Shown piece after piece: positions 1 through 12,125 of a stretch of DNA of 64,000 bases; the first letter of the stretch is position 1; each line of letters starts with the position of its first letter. The stretch is from Ananas comosus. Taxonomy: Eukaryota; Streptophyta; Magnoliopsida; Poales; Bromeliaceae. The notes beneath the pieces were generated by a model. The model saw only the letters and a program-made list of their open reading frames with translations. It was not told the origin of the DNA and did no database searches. The DNA is taken from contig NC_033630.1 in NCBI RefSeq assembly GCF_001540865.1, positions 1,893,147 through 1,957,146 on the forward strand. The letters run 5' to 3'. The translations under genes were made by a program, and so were the position numbers.

Positions 1-756
1 TTGAAATTATAATAAAGGATGTACTGTAGTTGGTAGCGGAGGGAATTTATTCTGTACTATTATTATAAATAATAAAGAATTATGTTAATGAATGAATGCC
101 CTTATGATTGAAGAAGCCCTTTTGGATTTTGTCACAGTAGTTTGTTCATTTTCTCCCATATTTAAGTTTGTTTAACAATGAAAAGTCGACTTTTGAAATA
201 ATATAAAACAACCTTTTCTTTTTTCCCCAAAGACTTATGAGTTATAGGCCTAAGATAGACTCCAAAAAAAGAAATGATAATTTTTCTTAAAAAACCTAGA
301 CAGTATTTTTAATATTTATATTGAACTGAGATCTTTTTTGGTGTAATTTTATATTTTCAAACTCAAATTATATAATGGGTCTAATTTAACAAATGACAGA
401 TTATAAGATATGATCAATATGATTTGATTGACAACAAAAAATAAGAATAGAGAAGTCCATCCAAGTAGATAAACAATCTACTAGCAATAAGAAACCGCAG
501 CAATGAGAAAATGTTACTTTCATAAAACTTTAGCATACAAATTATCTAGTACTGACATAATTCATTCAGATTTTACTCGATAAGATAAATAGAGGGAAAT
601 TATTTACTAAGAAAAGGTTTTCCACAATCTCTGTAAGCTAATACATAATAAAAGAACCACGCCACTGGTACAACAAATGATACAACACTATACTACTAAT
701 AACAACGATGATATATGATATTTACATGCCTGAGTCGTGCAACGAATAACTCTTTG
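1..756. other. 3' flank of the RDR gene
   Basis: AT-rich sequence without a recognisable gene. The part nearest 756 should be the 3' UTR of the minus-strand polymerase gene. I could not identify a clear poly(A) signal. Confidence 0.5.
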
Positions 757-3700
757 TCAACCAACAATTTCCCGAAGGATCGAATGTGCACAGTTGATCG
801 ATTTCAAGCCCATTTTTTTTATATACAATTCACATAAAGCCTCCCCCGCGACCTTCCATGCAAAGCCGCATCTACCAACAGCACAATCATTCTTGGCTTT
901 GTTATAGGCGATGCTGTAGATTGCAAGGGCTTCATTGAAGATCTCGTTCCGCGGCCTTGCTCTCTCTTCGTAGTCTGCAGCTCCATATAACATCTGATTT
1001 CGAAAACTTGTTAAAGACACATGTTTGCTTTAGTATTTGACTGGGAAAGAAATAACAAATTAGTATCTCACCTGTTTATATTTCCGGAAAATTTCTCTAA
1101 ACACCGAATCTTTGAATTCATTACACTCACCACCCTTCATTTGACATAGCTGAGACATCTCTTGTAGGTACTCGCTATAGCGATTATTCCACAGTTGAAA
1201 ACATGGTTGAGGAACTTCCTCGGTAGTAAAGCAGGGGAGTTGCCAAATCTCTGAAACAGCAAATGAACAAATAGACCATTTACAGTAATATCACATCAGC
1301 AACAAGGCATTATTGTACTACTAAGCAAAACTATATGCATACGTCAGGCAAGTTGGTTAACGATGATTAGTAGAATTAATAACCTACCAATTGCTCCATC
1401 CTTTTCTTCGTGGAATGTCATCACCTTATCATAAATCAATCCCAATATGGATGTTGAATTATAGGAGTCCTCATCTCGCCTTCCCATGAAATGGGGATAC
1501 TTTTTAACATACAGCTCTGATGGAACTTCAACCTAATAAAGAACCAAAAGTTAACAAAAAAGCAAAGGTTGAATAATGATAATCGCCCTACAGAAACCAA
1601 AAAGAGGCATATAATTAATCTTTCCTAAATGACAAACGAAGAACTGATAATTATACCAGTAACAATTTCTAATTTTAACTACGGAAAGTTAATCCAAACA
1701 TGTTTTAAAACTTAGATTAAAAGAGTTGTCTACAAAGGGAAGAAAAGAAAAATAACCTTCAGTCCAGTTTTGGGGGCATCCAAAGCATCATAATATATAT
1801 CAACCAAGCGAAGCATCTTTCTCCTCACAGATTCCTTTTCTTCAGCAGGAATATTTGGCGTCAAAAGCCGATCCATATAAACCAGCCAACAGTCTGCTGA
1901 CGCACTAATTGCATAACTGGAGAACAAACAATGAATTTTAAGGCATATATGAAATAATTCTAAAGTCAATGAGGAACAATACCTTGCTCTATTATTCTAA
2001 TCAAGTTTAACATCAATGAATAAACAAACTTCACAATGAAGAAGATTCATATAGAGAATGAGCTTAAATGCGCGCACTCGCAATGGCTCATGCAGAGCTA
2101 GCTTTTGCACAAAGTGGCTGCTCTCAAGACTTGTACCAGCAATGAGGGCTGGCAGGTGCTTATCTCAAATTTTCTTCAAAACCAATCCAAACTGAAACAC
2201 TTCATTTTTGGTTACCATTGGTCTAAGTGAAGCCTAGTTTTAACATGCCATTACGAATTGGCCATAATTAGCTAATAGGATATAATTTTATTATTTTATG
2301 AATCTTTAATATTATTTGACTACTAAATCTCAACGATAGATAAAGAATGAGACATAACCTCAATATATTAAAATGTTGTGAATTTAGTTTTATCATCCTC
2401 TTATCTTTATTTGGTCTTTTTTAAAAGTTAAAAGATATACAGATATCCGAAACCGCTAATACCAAACAAACAGCGTCCTTTTGTTAGAGAAATTTTGGAA
2501 TATGCATGCAACCATGTCATCACAAGCCAAGTCTGCTAGCACTGAATCAGCAAATATTATTAGATCTATGAAGCCGAAGTACTTACACAACACTTATGCC
2601 GGCTTAATTGTTATAAGCGAATACTTATGTTATCAAGTCAAAAGTCCTCAGTCAAAAGTCCTCATATGCTACGAAGCAAATAGCTATGCTTTGCATTATG
2701 ACAAAACTTATCCTGGCCTAACTGTTTCCTAACTCTAGAAAAATCGGCACAAACTCTACTTGGACTCCAGATTTAATGGAATTAAATATTCATGCAAGGA
2801 GTACCTGGGTTTAAATCTGTTGTTTAAAAATTCCCGGAAGAGCACCCTTTCCAAATCTGCATTCAAATATTTCAAAGGCCCCTCTTTCAAAGGCCCCTCT
2901 TGTTGCCTCTTCTTTACAGAAGTTGTACGAACCCATGGTTTACTTGGTTTAAAGTATTCCAACAACTGAAGACCAACATAGCAAATTGTTACGAAACAGC
3001 AGAACAATGCACAAATGCTTTATATAAAGCATATGATACAACAGAACATAAGAAAATTAAAACTTTATAGCATAAAAATTCTTAAACACTTCTTCCGCCA
3101 TACTCTCCTGCCCCATGCGACAAAAAAGGAAAAAAAAAGACTCATAAACAGGAGAAGATGATTACATATGTTCCTAAAAGCTAAATCAATCACATTATTA
3201 AGCACATTAAGATTAGACAAACTATCAAATTCATCAGAAACAGGAACCAACCTGTGGATTTCTTGACACCCAATACATATCACCATCAAAATCACTGTTA
3301 GCCATCTCATCAGCCAAAGATCGTCGTCCCACAATAGGGAAGAAGATAGCATATTTAGCATTTCCTATGATCTTCTCCAAGTCCTTTATGTAGGTAGCAG
3401 TCAGAATGTGCATGTCACCAAAGTGTAAACCTGGATGCTTGTAAACAAGAACCTCCCCAGAAACTTGTCCATTCTCTCTGCGTAAGATTAGCAGGTGAAA
3501 AAAGAATAATACTGTTTATTACATAGTCTCTTGTGCCAGTGCGTGATATATAGTAGCTTACTCAAAAATTACAGAACTTATTAAATTGCCAAACTATTAA
3601 TTCAAGAGATTTTGGTACAACTATGTATAACAATAAATATACATACAGTATAACACAAACTTCATTTGGTTTGAGTGTTCCCGTGGGGTCTGCTGTTCCC

Positions 3701-6700
3701 ATCAAATAATAGCACTCATCCACGGGGATCTTCCCTCCCTTAAGACCCTTCATTTGCTCTGCCATAAAGATTGACAAACGATGCTGCAAGAATGGCTCAC
3801 TGAGGGGAACTCCAGAACTTATCATTCGTTCAGTAATATGGTCATCATCCATCTCAGCATAATGATCTGCAACTGTAATGTTTAACCAACGAAGTAGTGA
3901 ATTAACGAACCACTAGGAACGAGAATGGTAATACGAATACTATTTCGCTTTGAAGATTAGAAAGAAGATACTAGGCTACGTATATCATTTGGGCAACACT
4001 GAAAGGGTTACAGAGTGTACCAAAATTAACAAAGATCTATTCATCATGTACATATTAGTACTTACAAAGTTACCTTTAAGTGCGGTTCTTGTATTAAATC
4101 GAGTTTGCTCAGCACCCTCTAATGCTTTCATCAGAAGATCCAAAAAGTACTCACTCGGAACTCCTCCATAGTGCAGGAGTGCGATTAAGTACCTTGATAG
4201 AAATGACCGCTTTGGTCGATTGCTGAGGGCAGTAAATGAACATTATGATTGTTTAGATTGAATAAAAGCCTGATATGAAAATGCACAGAGTTGATTGGAC
4301 TTCTAGAAGCAAACTTAACACAAAGCATTCATGTACAAGAAACAAACAAACATGGAAGAAGCTGCTAGCATTTATACATGAAATACGTGAAAGCTGATAA
4401 ATTATTAAATGTTACAACTCTTTGAACCATAAAAGACACTACAATGAGAAGAATAAATTAAAGATTAGACCAATTAAGTCAATAAACAACAATGATGCAG
4501 ACTGAGAATGGAAAAAGAAATCAAACCACTAGCTTGACAGTATACATATAGGTAAAGGATACCTTGTTGTAACTACTTCTAGAGAGTTGCAAGTTTGAAT
4601 ATATGACATGCTTGGGTCTGGTTCAACTTTAATCATTGAAGGTCGTATACATATAGTTCTTGGAGGAAGCTATAACAAAACAAAAGAGATAAACTCAAAA
4701 GAATTAGCATTACATTGGCAACATAAGATGACAAAACTTAGTCTGCTAACCTAACATTAAAAAGCTTCTATCTTCTGAAAAGCCAGTCTTCCATTCACAA
4801 AATAATGGCAGCACAAAATAATGGCAGCACAAAACTATGAAAATGTAACAGAATGTAAGGTGATTTGTAATTAGCCAACAATGCTTTCCAATGAACTGTA
4901 CCTATATAAAGACAAACAGAAAGGCTGAAACTTCCCCCCCCCCCCAAAAAATATGCAAACTTCGTCATGCATAATCAGCAGCTTAAGTCTGGCTAGTTAA
5001 AATAGGACCTCAAATTGCATCAATATTAAAGCAATACAAGCAAGGAGAAAAGAAAAGTAGAAAATCATGGGTAAGATCCAATTACCATATGAGGACGCAA
5101 AAAGCGATTTGCTGGGCATGATTTTCATTCAACCTCCAAACGAAGCTAACACAAATTAATAATGCAAGATGCCAGAGGACATCTCCTATGTTTAGACACA
5201 CAAAAAAGAATAATATAGAGTACAGAAAATTAAATTAAGCATATCTAATCCTATAGATACAATTCCAGTAGTAAAAATAGTACTGTCTAACACGTATGAT
5301 ACAAGATAACTGATACCAACACCATACCCTAAAGCATCATTGTATAAACCAATGAAGTGTTATCCTGGGGAAAATCGTCATTACCAAAAGTAGGTATGGG
5401 AGTAAGAATCCAGCACAATTAGAGAACTCTAGAGCAAGGTTTAAAGTGCCGTGGCACAGGGGCATGCCGCTCTTTCCCTGGCACGGTACAGCACGGGCAC
5501 GCTTCCGTGCCGACACGTGGTATGCATGCGTGCCGATAGATATGCATAATCTCCTACTGGCACATTTTGGCACGAACTAATTTAAGTTTTTTATTTCAAT
5601 AAACTTTTATAATATTATTTTGAAAGATTTTAGATAAATAATTATGAATATTTGCTATGTATAGCTTACTATACTTATCAATTAACATGCATGTAAGCTT
5701 TTTATACATAAAAGTACAACTAGACCTGATGTAGAATAGAAATTAAAATACAATAATAAAATTCCCAAGTAAAATAATTATTGATTTGACTAGGAAGCAT
5801 ATAATGACTAGAACAACCAGAATAGGATCGCAATTACATCCATATTTTTTTCTTTTTTATTCTTTTAAAAAATATCTGATCAAAGCTTATTTAGAAGATC
5901 GATTTTTGTTCTCTTGATTCACCGAAAGCTTCGTAGTGCGACAAATTTTGACAAACTAATTTGAAAAAAAAAATAAATATCTGTGGTGGAAGTGGAGGGC
6001 TCGGGCTTAAAAACATGCTCCTATATTGATAAATAAAAAGTAAAATTAAAAAGCAAAAAAAAGGTGAAAAAAAGACAACACTAAACAGACGCGGAGGAGG
6101 GGGGATATGGCACGGTACCAAGTTTTGGCAAAAGAAAAATGAAAAAAAAAAATCAACAAGCAAAAGAAAAGTGAAAAATGTACGGCATGCTGGTACGTTG
6201 CGAGGCACGCACCTGCGTGCCACTTTGTCTCGCGCGGCACGCACCTGCGTGCCGTGAGACTGCCGTGCCTCCTTTGGGGCACGGTATGTACCGCCCCGTG
6301 TCGTATGGTACGGGACGGCACTTTAATCCTTGCTCTAAAGTAAGAAGGAACATAGGAAGTAGTGAGTGCAATGTTAAAAAAACATACGAGATTGTCATCC
6401 ACTGCTGAAAATTTAACAGTAGGTCATTTATAGATAAAACATGCAATTCATCGTACAATATTTTCAAAAGATCTACATTATAGGTCATTCAGCAAACAAA
6501 AAAAATATCAAGAGGGTTTACACAAATCAAGTACCATTTTTGCCAGATAGTGGTGTATTACCAAAAAAATGTGTTCTAAAATGAGCACAAATCCTGCAAC
6601 TAGAAGACATCAGGTTGAAGCGTCTAAGACAAAGAAGTAGCCTAAAAAGAGACCAACGATGTAAGCAGTAAACAACAACTCAATGACAAGAAAATTTAGA

Positions 6701-9700
6701 CAGGTTAAAAAGCATACAGGTTATTAGCAAAAACCTTCAACTGGAAAAGATTAGTTATTGACAAGACAAACAACACATTTTACTAAAAATAACCTGCTTA
6801 CCGTTTTGTCGATGAGAAAAGTTCCCTTGACAGCATAGCCATCATAGAACAATCGGAACTGGATAAGCAATGGCTATTGAATAGATTAAAAAAAAAGAAG
6901 AAAAAAAGACGCACCATTAGCACTTCATGAATTATCGGATGCACAATTAGCACTGAAAATCAGAACCAAGAACTTCATGAACTTGTGTTAAGATGCATAC
7001 TGGTTCAGCATTGAGAGATCGATGCTTCTTTAAACTCAAAGGTTTCTCCAGAATTTCAGAGTTCTAAGGACAAAAAAGAAAACAAGTAAATGAATGGACA
7101 TAGAAAGATAAAAAGGCAAGCAAACATAGCAACCATGAGCTATAAGCAATAGAAGCAAAACATGCAACAACAATATTATGAAAAAGAGCCAACACAAATG
7201 AATGACCATAGTGGAAATTTAAGAAGATCTGCTAAATATGCCATATTTGTTATCTAAGTATGTTTGTATGTTTCCCTCTGGTGATTTCTAACTTTCCTTG
7301 CTGAAACAGATCATCACTTGAACTGACCCCAATTACACTAGACAAGGCACATAATCAAAAGAAAGAACTAAGAAATTTAAATGATTCAACTTTTCAAGCT
7401 CTTCTGTATTGAAATTTTAAATCAAAAGAAATCAAAAGAAAGAACTAAGAAATTTTAAATCTGCCAGAGTCATCTCACACGGTAGAAGGTAATACATATT
7501 TATTTCATAAAAGGTAATCCCTGTATATTAACAACTACAAAACTTTTGCTTCCTTATTATGGTTGGTTGACTTAAATTATGTATGAAATACTTTCTACTT
7601 AGACTGATGAGAAAGTCTCCATGAAATGCTTTCTCGACTAACAAGAGAGAGGATAATAATGAACAATATTCTTCAGAAACTAAAGTGAAGATAAAAAAAG
7701 ATGCTTTCTTGAAATTCAACTGTCATGGTAGCAATTTCTACACATTGAGATCAATTTGGACCACAATCGCGATCCAATTGTCATAGTAACAATTTCTACA
7801 CATTGTGATTAATCTGGAATTTACAGAAACTATGGATCAAAATAGCAAACCTGGTTAGCTTCTAGCATTTTCCCTTGACAGATATTTTCAGGACATCTCA
7901 CAGCCAAATCTTCAGAAATAAGTCCAGTTCCATCAGTATGGATCATTGGCTCACCGTCTTTACCTTTAACAATGGTCCCATTTTCATCCTAAAATTGCAA
8001 TTGACACTATAAATAAGATAAAACATATGAAAGCAACATAAATGGTGAAAGAAAGAAAGGACTTACTGTGCAAGGTATGTCTTCAATCTTTCTGACATCC
8101 ACCAATGATAGATCAATATCTAACTTTATTGTTTTAGACAAGATTAAAGGGAATCTGCATTTCCCCATTTAGATCATTCTCAAAATGCAAAAGGACATGC
8201 ATCAGAGCAGAACAAATGTAACTAATAAATTCAGTAAAAAGTTTGACCTTGCCAAATATTTGGCCACAGTAGGGACCGTATGCACGTGCATGAAAATTGT
8301 ACGTGCTTCATGTACTAACTTATCAGAAAGAATATAGGGCTCATCCGAGTCCCATCCAGACTCCATGCGGACAAAATAGCATTTAACAGATGAAGAAGTT
8401 GGATTTTTCTTCTTCTCTTCTTTGCCTCCATCCTTGTAAACTGATAACAGAAGAAGGCAGTTAAGGTAGAGTTTTGCCATTACAGGGATAAGCTAATATG
8501 CGAAATATCTTTATAATGGCAAGTAATTGAACAAAAAAGAAATTGTGGGGTCACTTTGAAACACATTGTATCCAAGTGAATTTGCCAGTGCCATAGAGAA
8601 AGAAAATAGCACATGTTGAGTTCGGCAGAATGAAATATGCTCTCTAGTAGATGGGAATGAATGCTAAATGAAAGAATGTTGAACTGACTCAAGGATTTAA
8701 ATGCCCTCCAGCACAGTCCTGTGCCCACCACGGTAAGATTCCCATGCTAACAGCACCATTATCCATGCTTTTAAATGGTAAGAAGCTAAATGTGCATACA
8801 ATAGAAACACGAAGTAGAATACCAAGTGAGACATCCTATTTGAATTTTAATAGCACATGTAAAGTCATGATTATGTACAAGCAATATGGAAGTGGAAATC
8901 AAAGTATCAAGGATGCTTGCAAGTTGGGATTCTGACACCTAAAGTCGCAAGTAAGAATATATGTTTTAAGGCGAGCAAAAAAATGACTTACAAAAGAAGC
9001 ATTGAGGAAAGAGATTACAAAACACATTACCAAAGAAATGATATCGACGCAAGCCCACCATTATACCCTCCTCAGCAATCCGATTGTATACATCACAATA
9101 ATGATCGAAGCTGTGGGGAGATTTATTTTCCTCACTCATCTCTGCAAACTTCACTAACAATACATTATCATCCCCAAGGACTCGTTGCAAGTGGGTTTTG
9201 GTGGTCTGAAGGTAGGGGCCCTGCAATTTCATTAACAAAATTAACTAAATAAAATTCAAACGAACAAAAAAGACATAGATCCAAGAGCTCTTTCATATGA
9301 AAATTAAGGTAATCTTTACAAACCTTAAATGTCACATCGCCTTGTAAATCAACATGACAGCGATACACATGTGTCTTATTGGAATACCAGTCAAGAATCT
9401 GCAACGAATGAAAAAAAATACTATATAATGTATAATAGAAGCCTAATATACATTAATTTTTTATATAATAAAAAAATCATATTAAGAAAAATGTAAGTAA
9501 ATTTCGAATTCCTTTTCCTTCCGACCAAACAAGCAAGGTAAAAAATTATTTTCTTTTTTCCACCAAACCAAACACTTACAATCGTAAAAGTTCTTCTCCA
9601 CCAAAAACTCTGTTTCTTCGAAAATAATTTTCCATAATTTTACGTCGAACCAAACACCCACTAAGTCTAATAGGAACTGAATTACAAAGAGAAACAAAAA

Positions 9701-11076
9701 ACAACACAATTTATGAAAGAGGATGAATATAAACTCAATGACAGAGAGAAGAACTTCGTAGAAGAGTAACCTTTATTCGATCTGATGGTCGGACGTACTT
9801 GCTTCCAAGCTTACCCCAGACCTTTGACTCAAACTGAACCATTGGTAAGCATTTTAGAGAATTAATAAATTCAACGGATACCTTCTCTTCTAGCTTTTCC
9901 CTGTAAAAAGCTAATATGACTGATCAACCAATTAGACGAAGTATTATTAGCAACTACGCATTTTACATGGTGTGAACGGATTTTTTCTATTTTTATAATA
10001 AGCAAGTCTTAACCATATGAATATAGATTTCCACTAAAATGCAAAAAAAAAAAAAAAAAAAAACCAATTTTCGAAGAAATCTCTCTAGAAAGTCATAGGA
10101 TTCATGGAGAGGGTCAAATTAAAAAAAAAAAAAACAAAAAAAAAAAAAAAAAAACTACGTTTCTATCCATTCCATAGGCAAAATGAAATACAGGGAAAGA
10201 AGAAAAGCAATTTCGATATCGAGATTTTGATATTTTTGATTATTAATAAGGAGATCATACAATTCGTGACATGTCAGGGACAGGGAGTTTTGCGCTATTA
10301 TCTCTTTTGATGAAGTTTCATCACTTTGCAAAAGATGAAATCAACAGTTTTCCTTCCCCCTTTGTAAACTAACCAACTCACCTTCCGAGATAACTTAGGA
10401 TCAAGAAGGCCCTCCTAAATTCGAGCTCACCCAATGCCAACATCTGACGGCTCGCCCTCTCTCGCATCGTATACTCTCCCACCGCATTCTCCAACTCCAT
10501 CTGCTTCATCTCCGGACTCGCTATCTCCCTCTCACCGACCCCATCAGCGGGACTCGCCATCTCCATTCGATCCATCACACTAATGGGACTCCCCGTTGCC
10601 ATCGCCGTCTCCCTCGGAGCCACCTTGTGATGCAAGGTATCATCTGCGCAATTCATCAAAAAGAACCAAAGATCCCACCGAGATTCTCGCGCTCGAACCA
10701 AAAATCAGGGCAAAAATTTACCTCTCAAGGAGCTGATCTCGGGGGTGGAGGGCCCGGAGAAGCAGACGCTCTCGCGCGTGGAGAGCGCCTCGGCGTTGCG
10801 CGCCATGGCGACGGTGGAGTTCCGCGCCATGAAGATGATGAACCCGGAGAGGCTGCTGATCTTGCGCGACGCTGCGATCTCGCGCAGTATCTGGAGCGAC
10901 GCGGCCTCTCCGAGGCGGGCGAGCGCGAGGCGAGCCTCGCGATCGGGGGAGCGGAGGGAGTGGTCGCGGCAGATGCGCTGGAGCGAGTCCTCCACGGAGG
11001 CAGGGAGGGTATCGGAGGGGGAAATTGGAGAACAGGGAGAGAGAGGAGGAGGAGGAGGAGAGGGATTAGTAGCCAT
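757..11076 (-). CDS. RNA-dependent RNA polymerase, gamma class (RDR3/4/5-like), 19 exons
   Basis: Exons on the minus strand, in order: 10722-11076, 10382-10643, 9771-9900, 9324-9398, 9031-9220, 8248-8440, 8067-8154, 7851-7988, 7001-7063, 6802-6873, 4563-4669, 4074-4222, 3647-3872, 3252-3477, 2805-2965, 1757-1916, 1388-1532, 1072-1250, 757-993. Each intron is GT-AG, and the exons sum to 3156 nt, exactly 1051 codons plus stop, a normal length for the family. The RdRP core spans roughly residues 300-900. The metal-binding loop is DFDGD at about residues 745-749, inside SLADEMANSDFDGDMYW. The alpha class (RDR1/2/6) has DLDGD instead, so this is the gamma class. A known gamma member is tomato Ty-1/Ty-3, which gives resistance to a DNA virus. 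The gene presumably makes double-stranded RNA for silencing; that is inference. The start is the first ATG of the GC-rich first exon, about 70 bp below a TATA box. The 2.1-kb intron 10 holds a transposon. Confidence 0.93.
5430..6337. mobile_element. Non-autonomous TIR DNA transposon in RDR intron 10
   Basis: The ends are inverted copies: TAGAGCAAGGTTTAAAGTGC on the left, and the same read in reverse (one mismatch, ATTAAAG) on the right. Subterminal regions are rich in GCACGG and CGTGCC repeats, which make the ends GC-rich while the middle is AT-rich. No transposase ORF is present and I see no exact target-site duplication. The structure resembles hAT-type non-autonomous elements, but the superfamily is not proven. 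It sits between RDR exons 10 and 11 and does not disrupt the reading frame. Confidence 0.7.
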
Positions 11077-11145
11077 GGCGGATACGATTGGGGTAGAGAA
11101 GAGAGCAAGGATTTTGGGATAAATGGCGGAACGAGGGTTTAGGGC

Positions 11146-11153
11146 TTTATAAG
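11146..11153 (-). promoter_or_regulatory. TATA box of the RDR gene
   Basis: The minus strand reads CTTATAAA, 70 bp upstream of the chosen ATG. The spacing fits a short 5' UTR of about 40 nt. A GA-rich microsatellite and TGGGCY motifs (11412-11512) lie further upstream. Confidence 0.55.
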
Positions 11154-11194
11154 TTAGTGATGATGGTACGATTAGACATGGCGCGTCATTGGGA

Positions 11195-11240
11195 AAGAGA
11201 GAGAGAAAAAGAGAGAGAGGGAGAGAGAGAGAGAGAGAGT
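11195..11240. repeat. (GA)n microsatellite
   Basis: An interrupted run of GA/GAGA just upstream of the RDR TATA box. Confidence 0.9.
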
Positions 11241-11611
11241 GGTGGCAACGGTCGAAAAACTGTTCCCGCAGCGTGAAAATGATGTAAAGAGATCGAAAGC
11301 AGAGATTCGAATGTACTGTCAGATTCCTTTTCTTCAGGCGTTGTCAAATCACCGAGTCGTTACGCGTCACTCGTTGTCGTTGGGGAAAAAGAGGGCCGCT
11401 CCACCACACAAATGGGCTGAGTTTCAAGTGGGCCATGAGGAACACGAGCCCGAGCCAAGCCGCTTGAGGGAACTATGGCTCAGAACCGGGCCCGGCCTGG
11501 CAATAGTTGGGCTGATATTCGTTGTGGGCTCTTATCTTTGCACACAGTCATTACCTATTCTTTCTGGTTGCCGGCTGGCCCATCGACCGGGGTTACGATG
11601 GCGGAAAGCAC

Positions 11612-12125
11612 ATGCTGTACAACGGTAGAATTTGTAAGCGTCTTATATATAAAATATAATAAGGCTAAACCTTTTAACCGGCTATAATATTTTTTGGCGA
11701 TGATTAGACTTTAGATATTAAGAGAATTAAGTATGTTAGGACTTGAATAATTTTAGTAGGGGTGATCCTTTGGAAAATGGAGCGCCATAGTTGGTATCGG
11801 AGCCAATCACCATCCGAAAATGTGAGATGAGTTTCGCCTAAGTAAGAGTTATCAACGGATAGAGCGCGGCTCCCAGCAAAGTGAGCACTTACTGTTTGTG
11901 AATATATTTGAACTTAATGAGAACGTCAAGACATAAAAGAGGAGGAATGTCACACTCCAAATATTTAAAATAGTTCTATATTGTAGAATAGTTTTATATA
12001 TAAAATATAATAGAGTTAAATAGCTTAATACGGTTATATTATTTTGGACGGTGTTTAGCTCCTAAAAAGTAATAAAAGTTAAGTAAGTTAAGATTAAAAT
12101 ATTATAGAAAAGCCCACTGATGTCA
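11612..12125 (+). mobile_element. TRIM-like miniature LTR retrotransposon (degenerate)
   Basis: Two related blocks, 11640-11736 and 11991-12090, share the core TTATATATAAAATATAATA and a downstream TTAAGTA(A/T)GTTA. Between them is TGGTATCGGAGCCAA (11792-11806), one change from the initiator-Met tRNA primer-binding site TGGTATCAGAGC. A purine tract (about 11935-11947) lies just before TGTCACACTCC, the start of the second LTR. With LTRs near 175 bp and a total near 0.5 kb and no ORF, it fits a TRIM. The outer ends are inferred by comparing the LTRs. Confidence 0.65.

Noticed and set aside
5891..6488. ORFs of 111-118 codons in RDR intron 10
   Set aside because: They lie inside the TIR element and the intron and translate low-complexity repeats.
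10627..11142. Long open frames on the plus strand (up to 171 codons) and in another minus frame over RDR exon 1
   Set aside because: They overlap the GC-rich first exon of the polymerase, which has clear homology and correct splice sites. Long antisense frames are expected in GC-rich exons.
11239..11687. 129-codon and 70-codon plus-strand ORFs upstream of RDR
   Set aside because: The frames begin in a GA microsatellite or run into the TRIM LTR, and show no domain.
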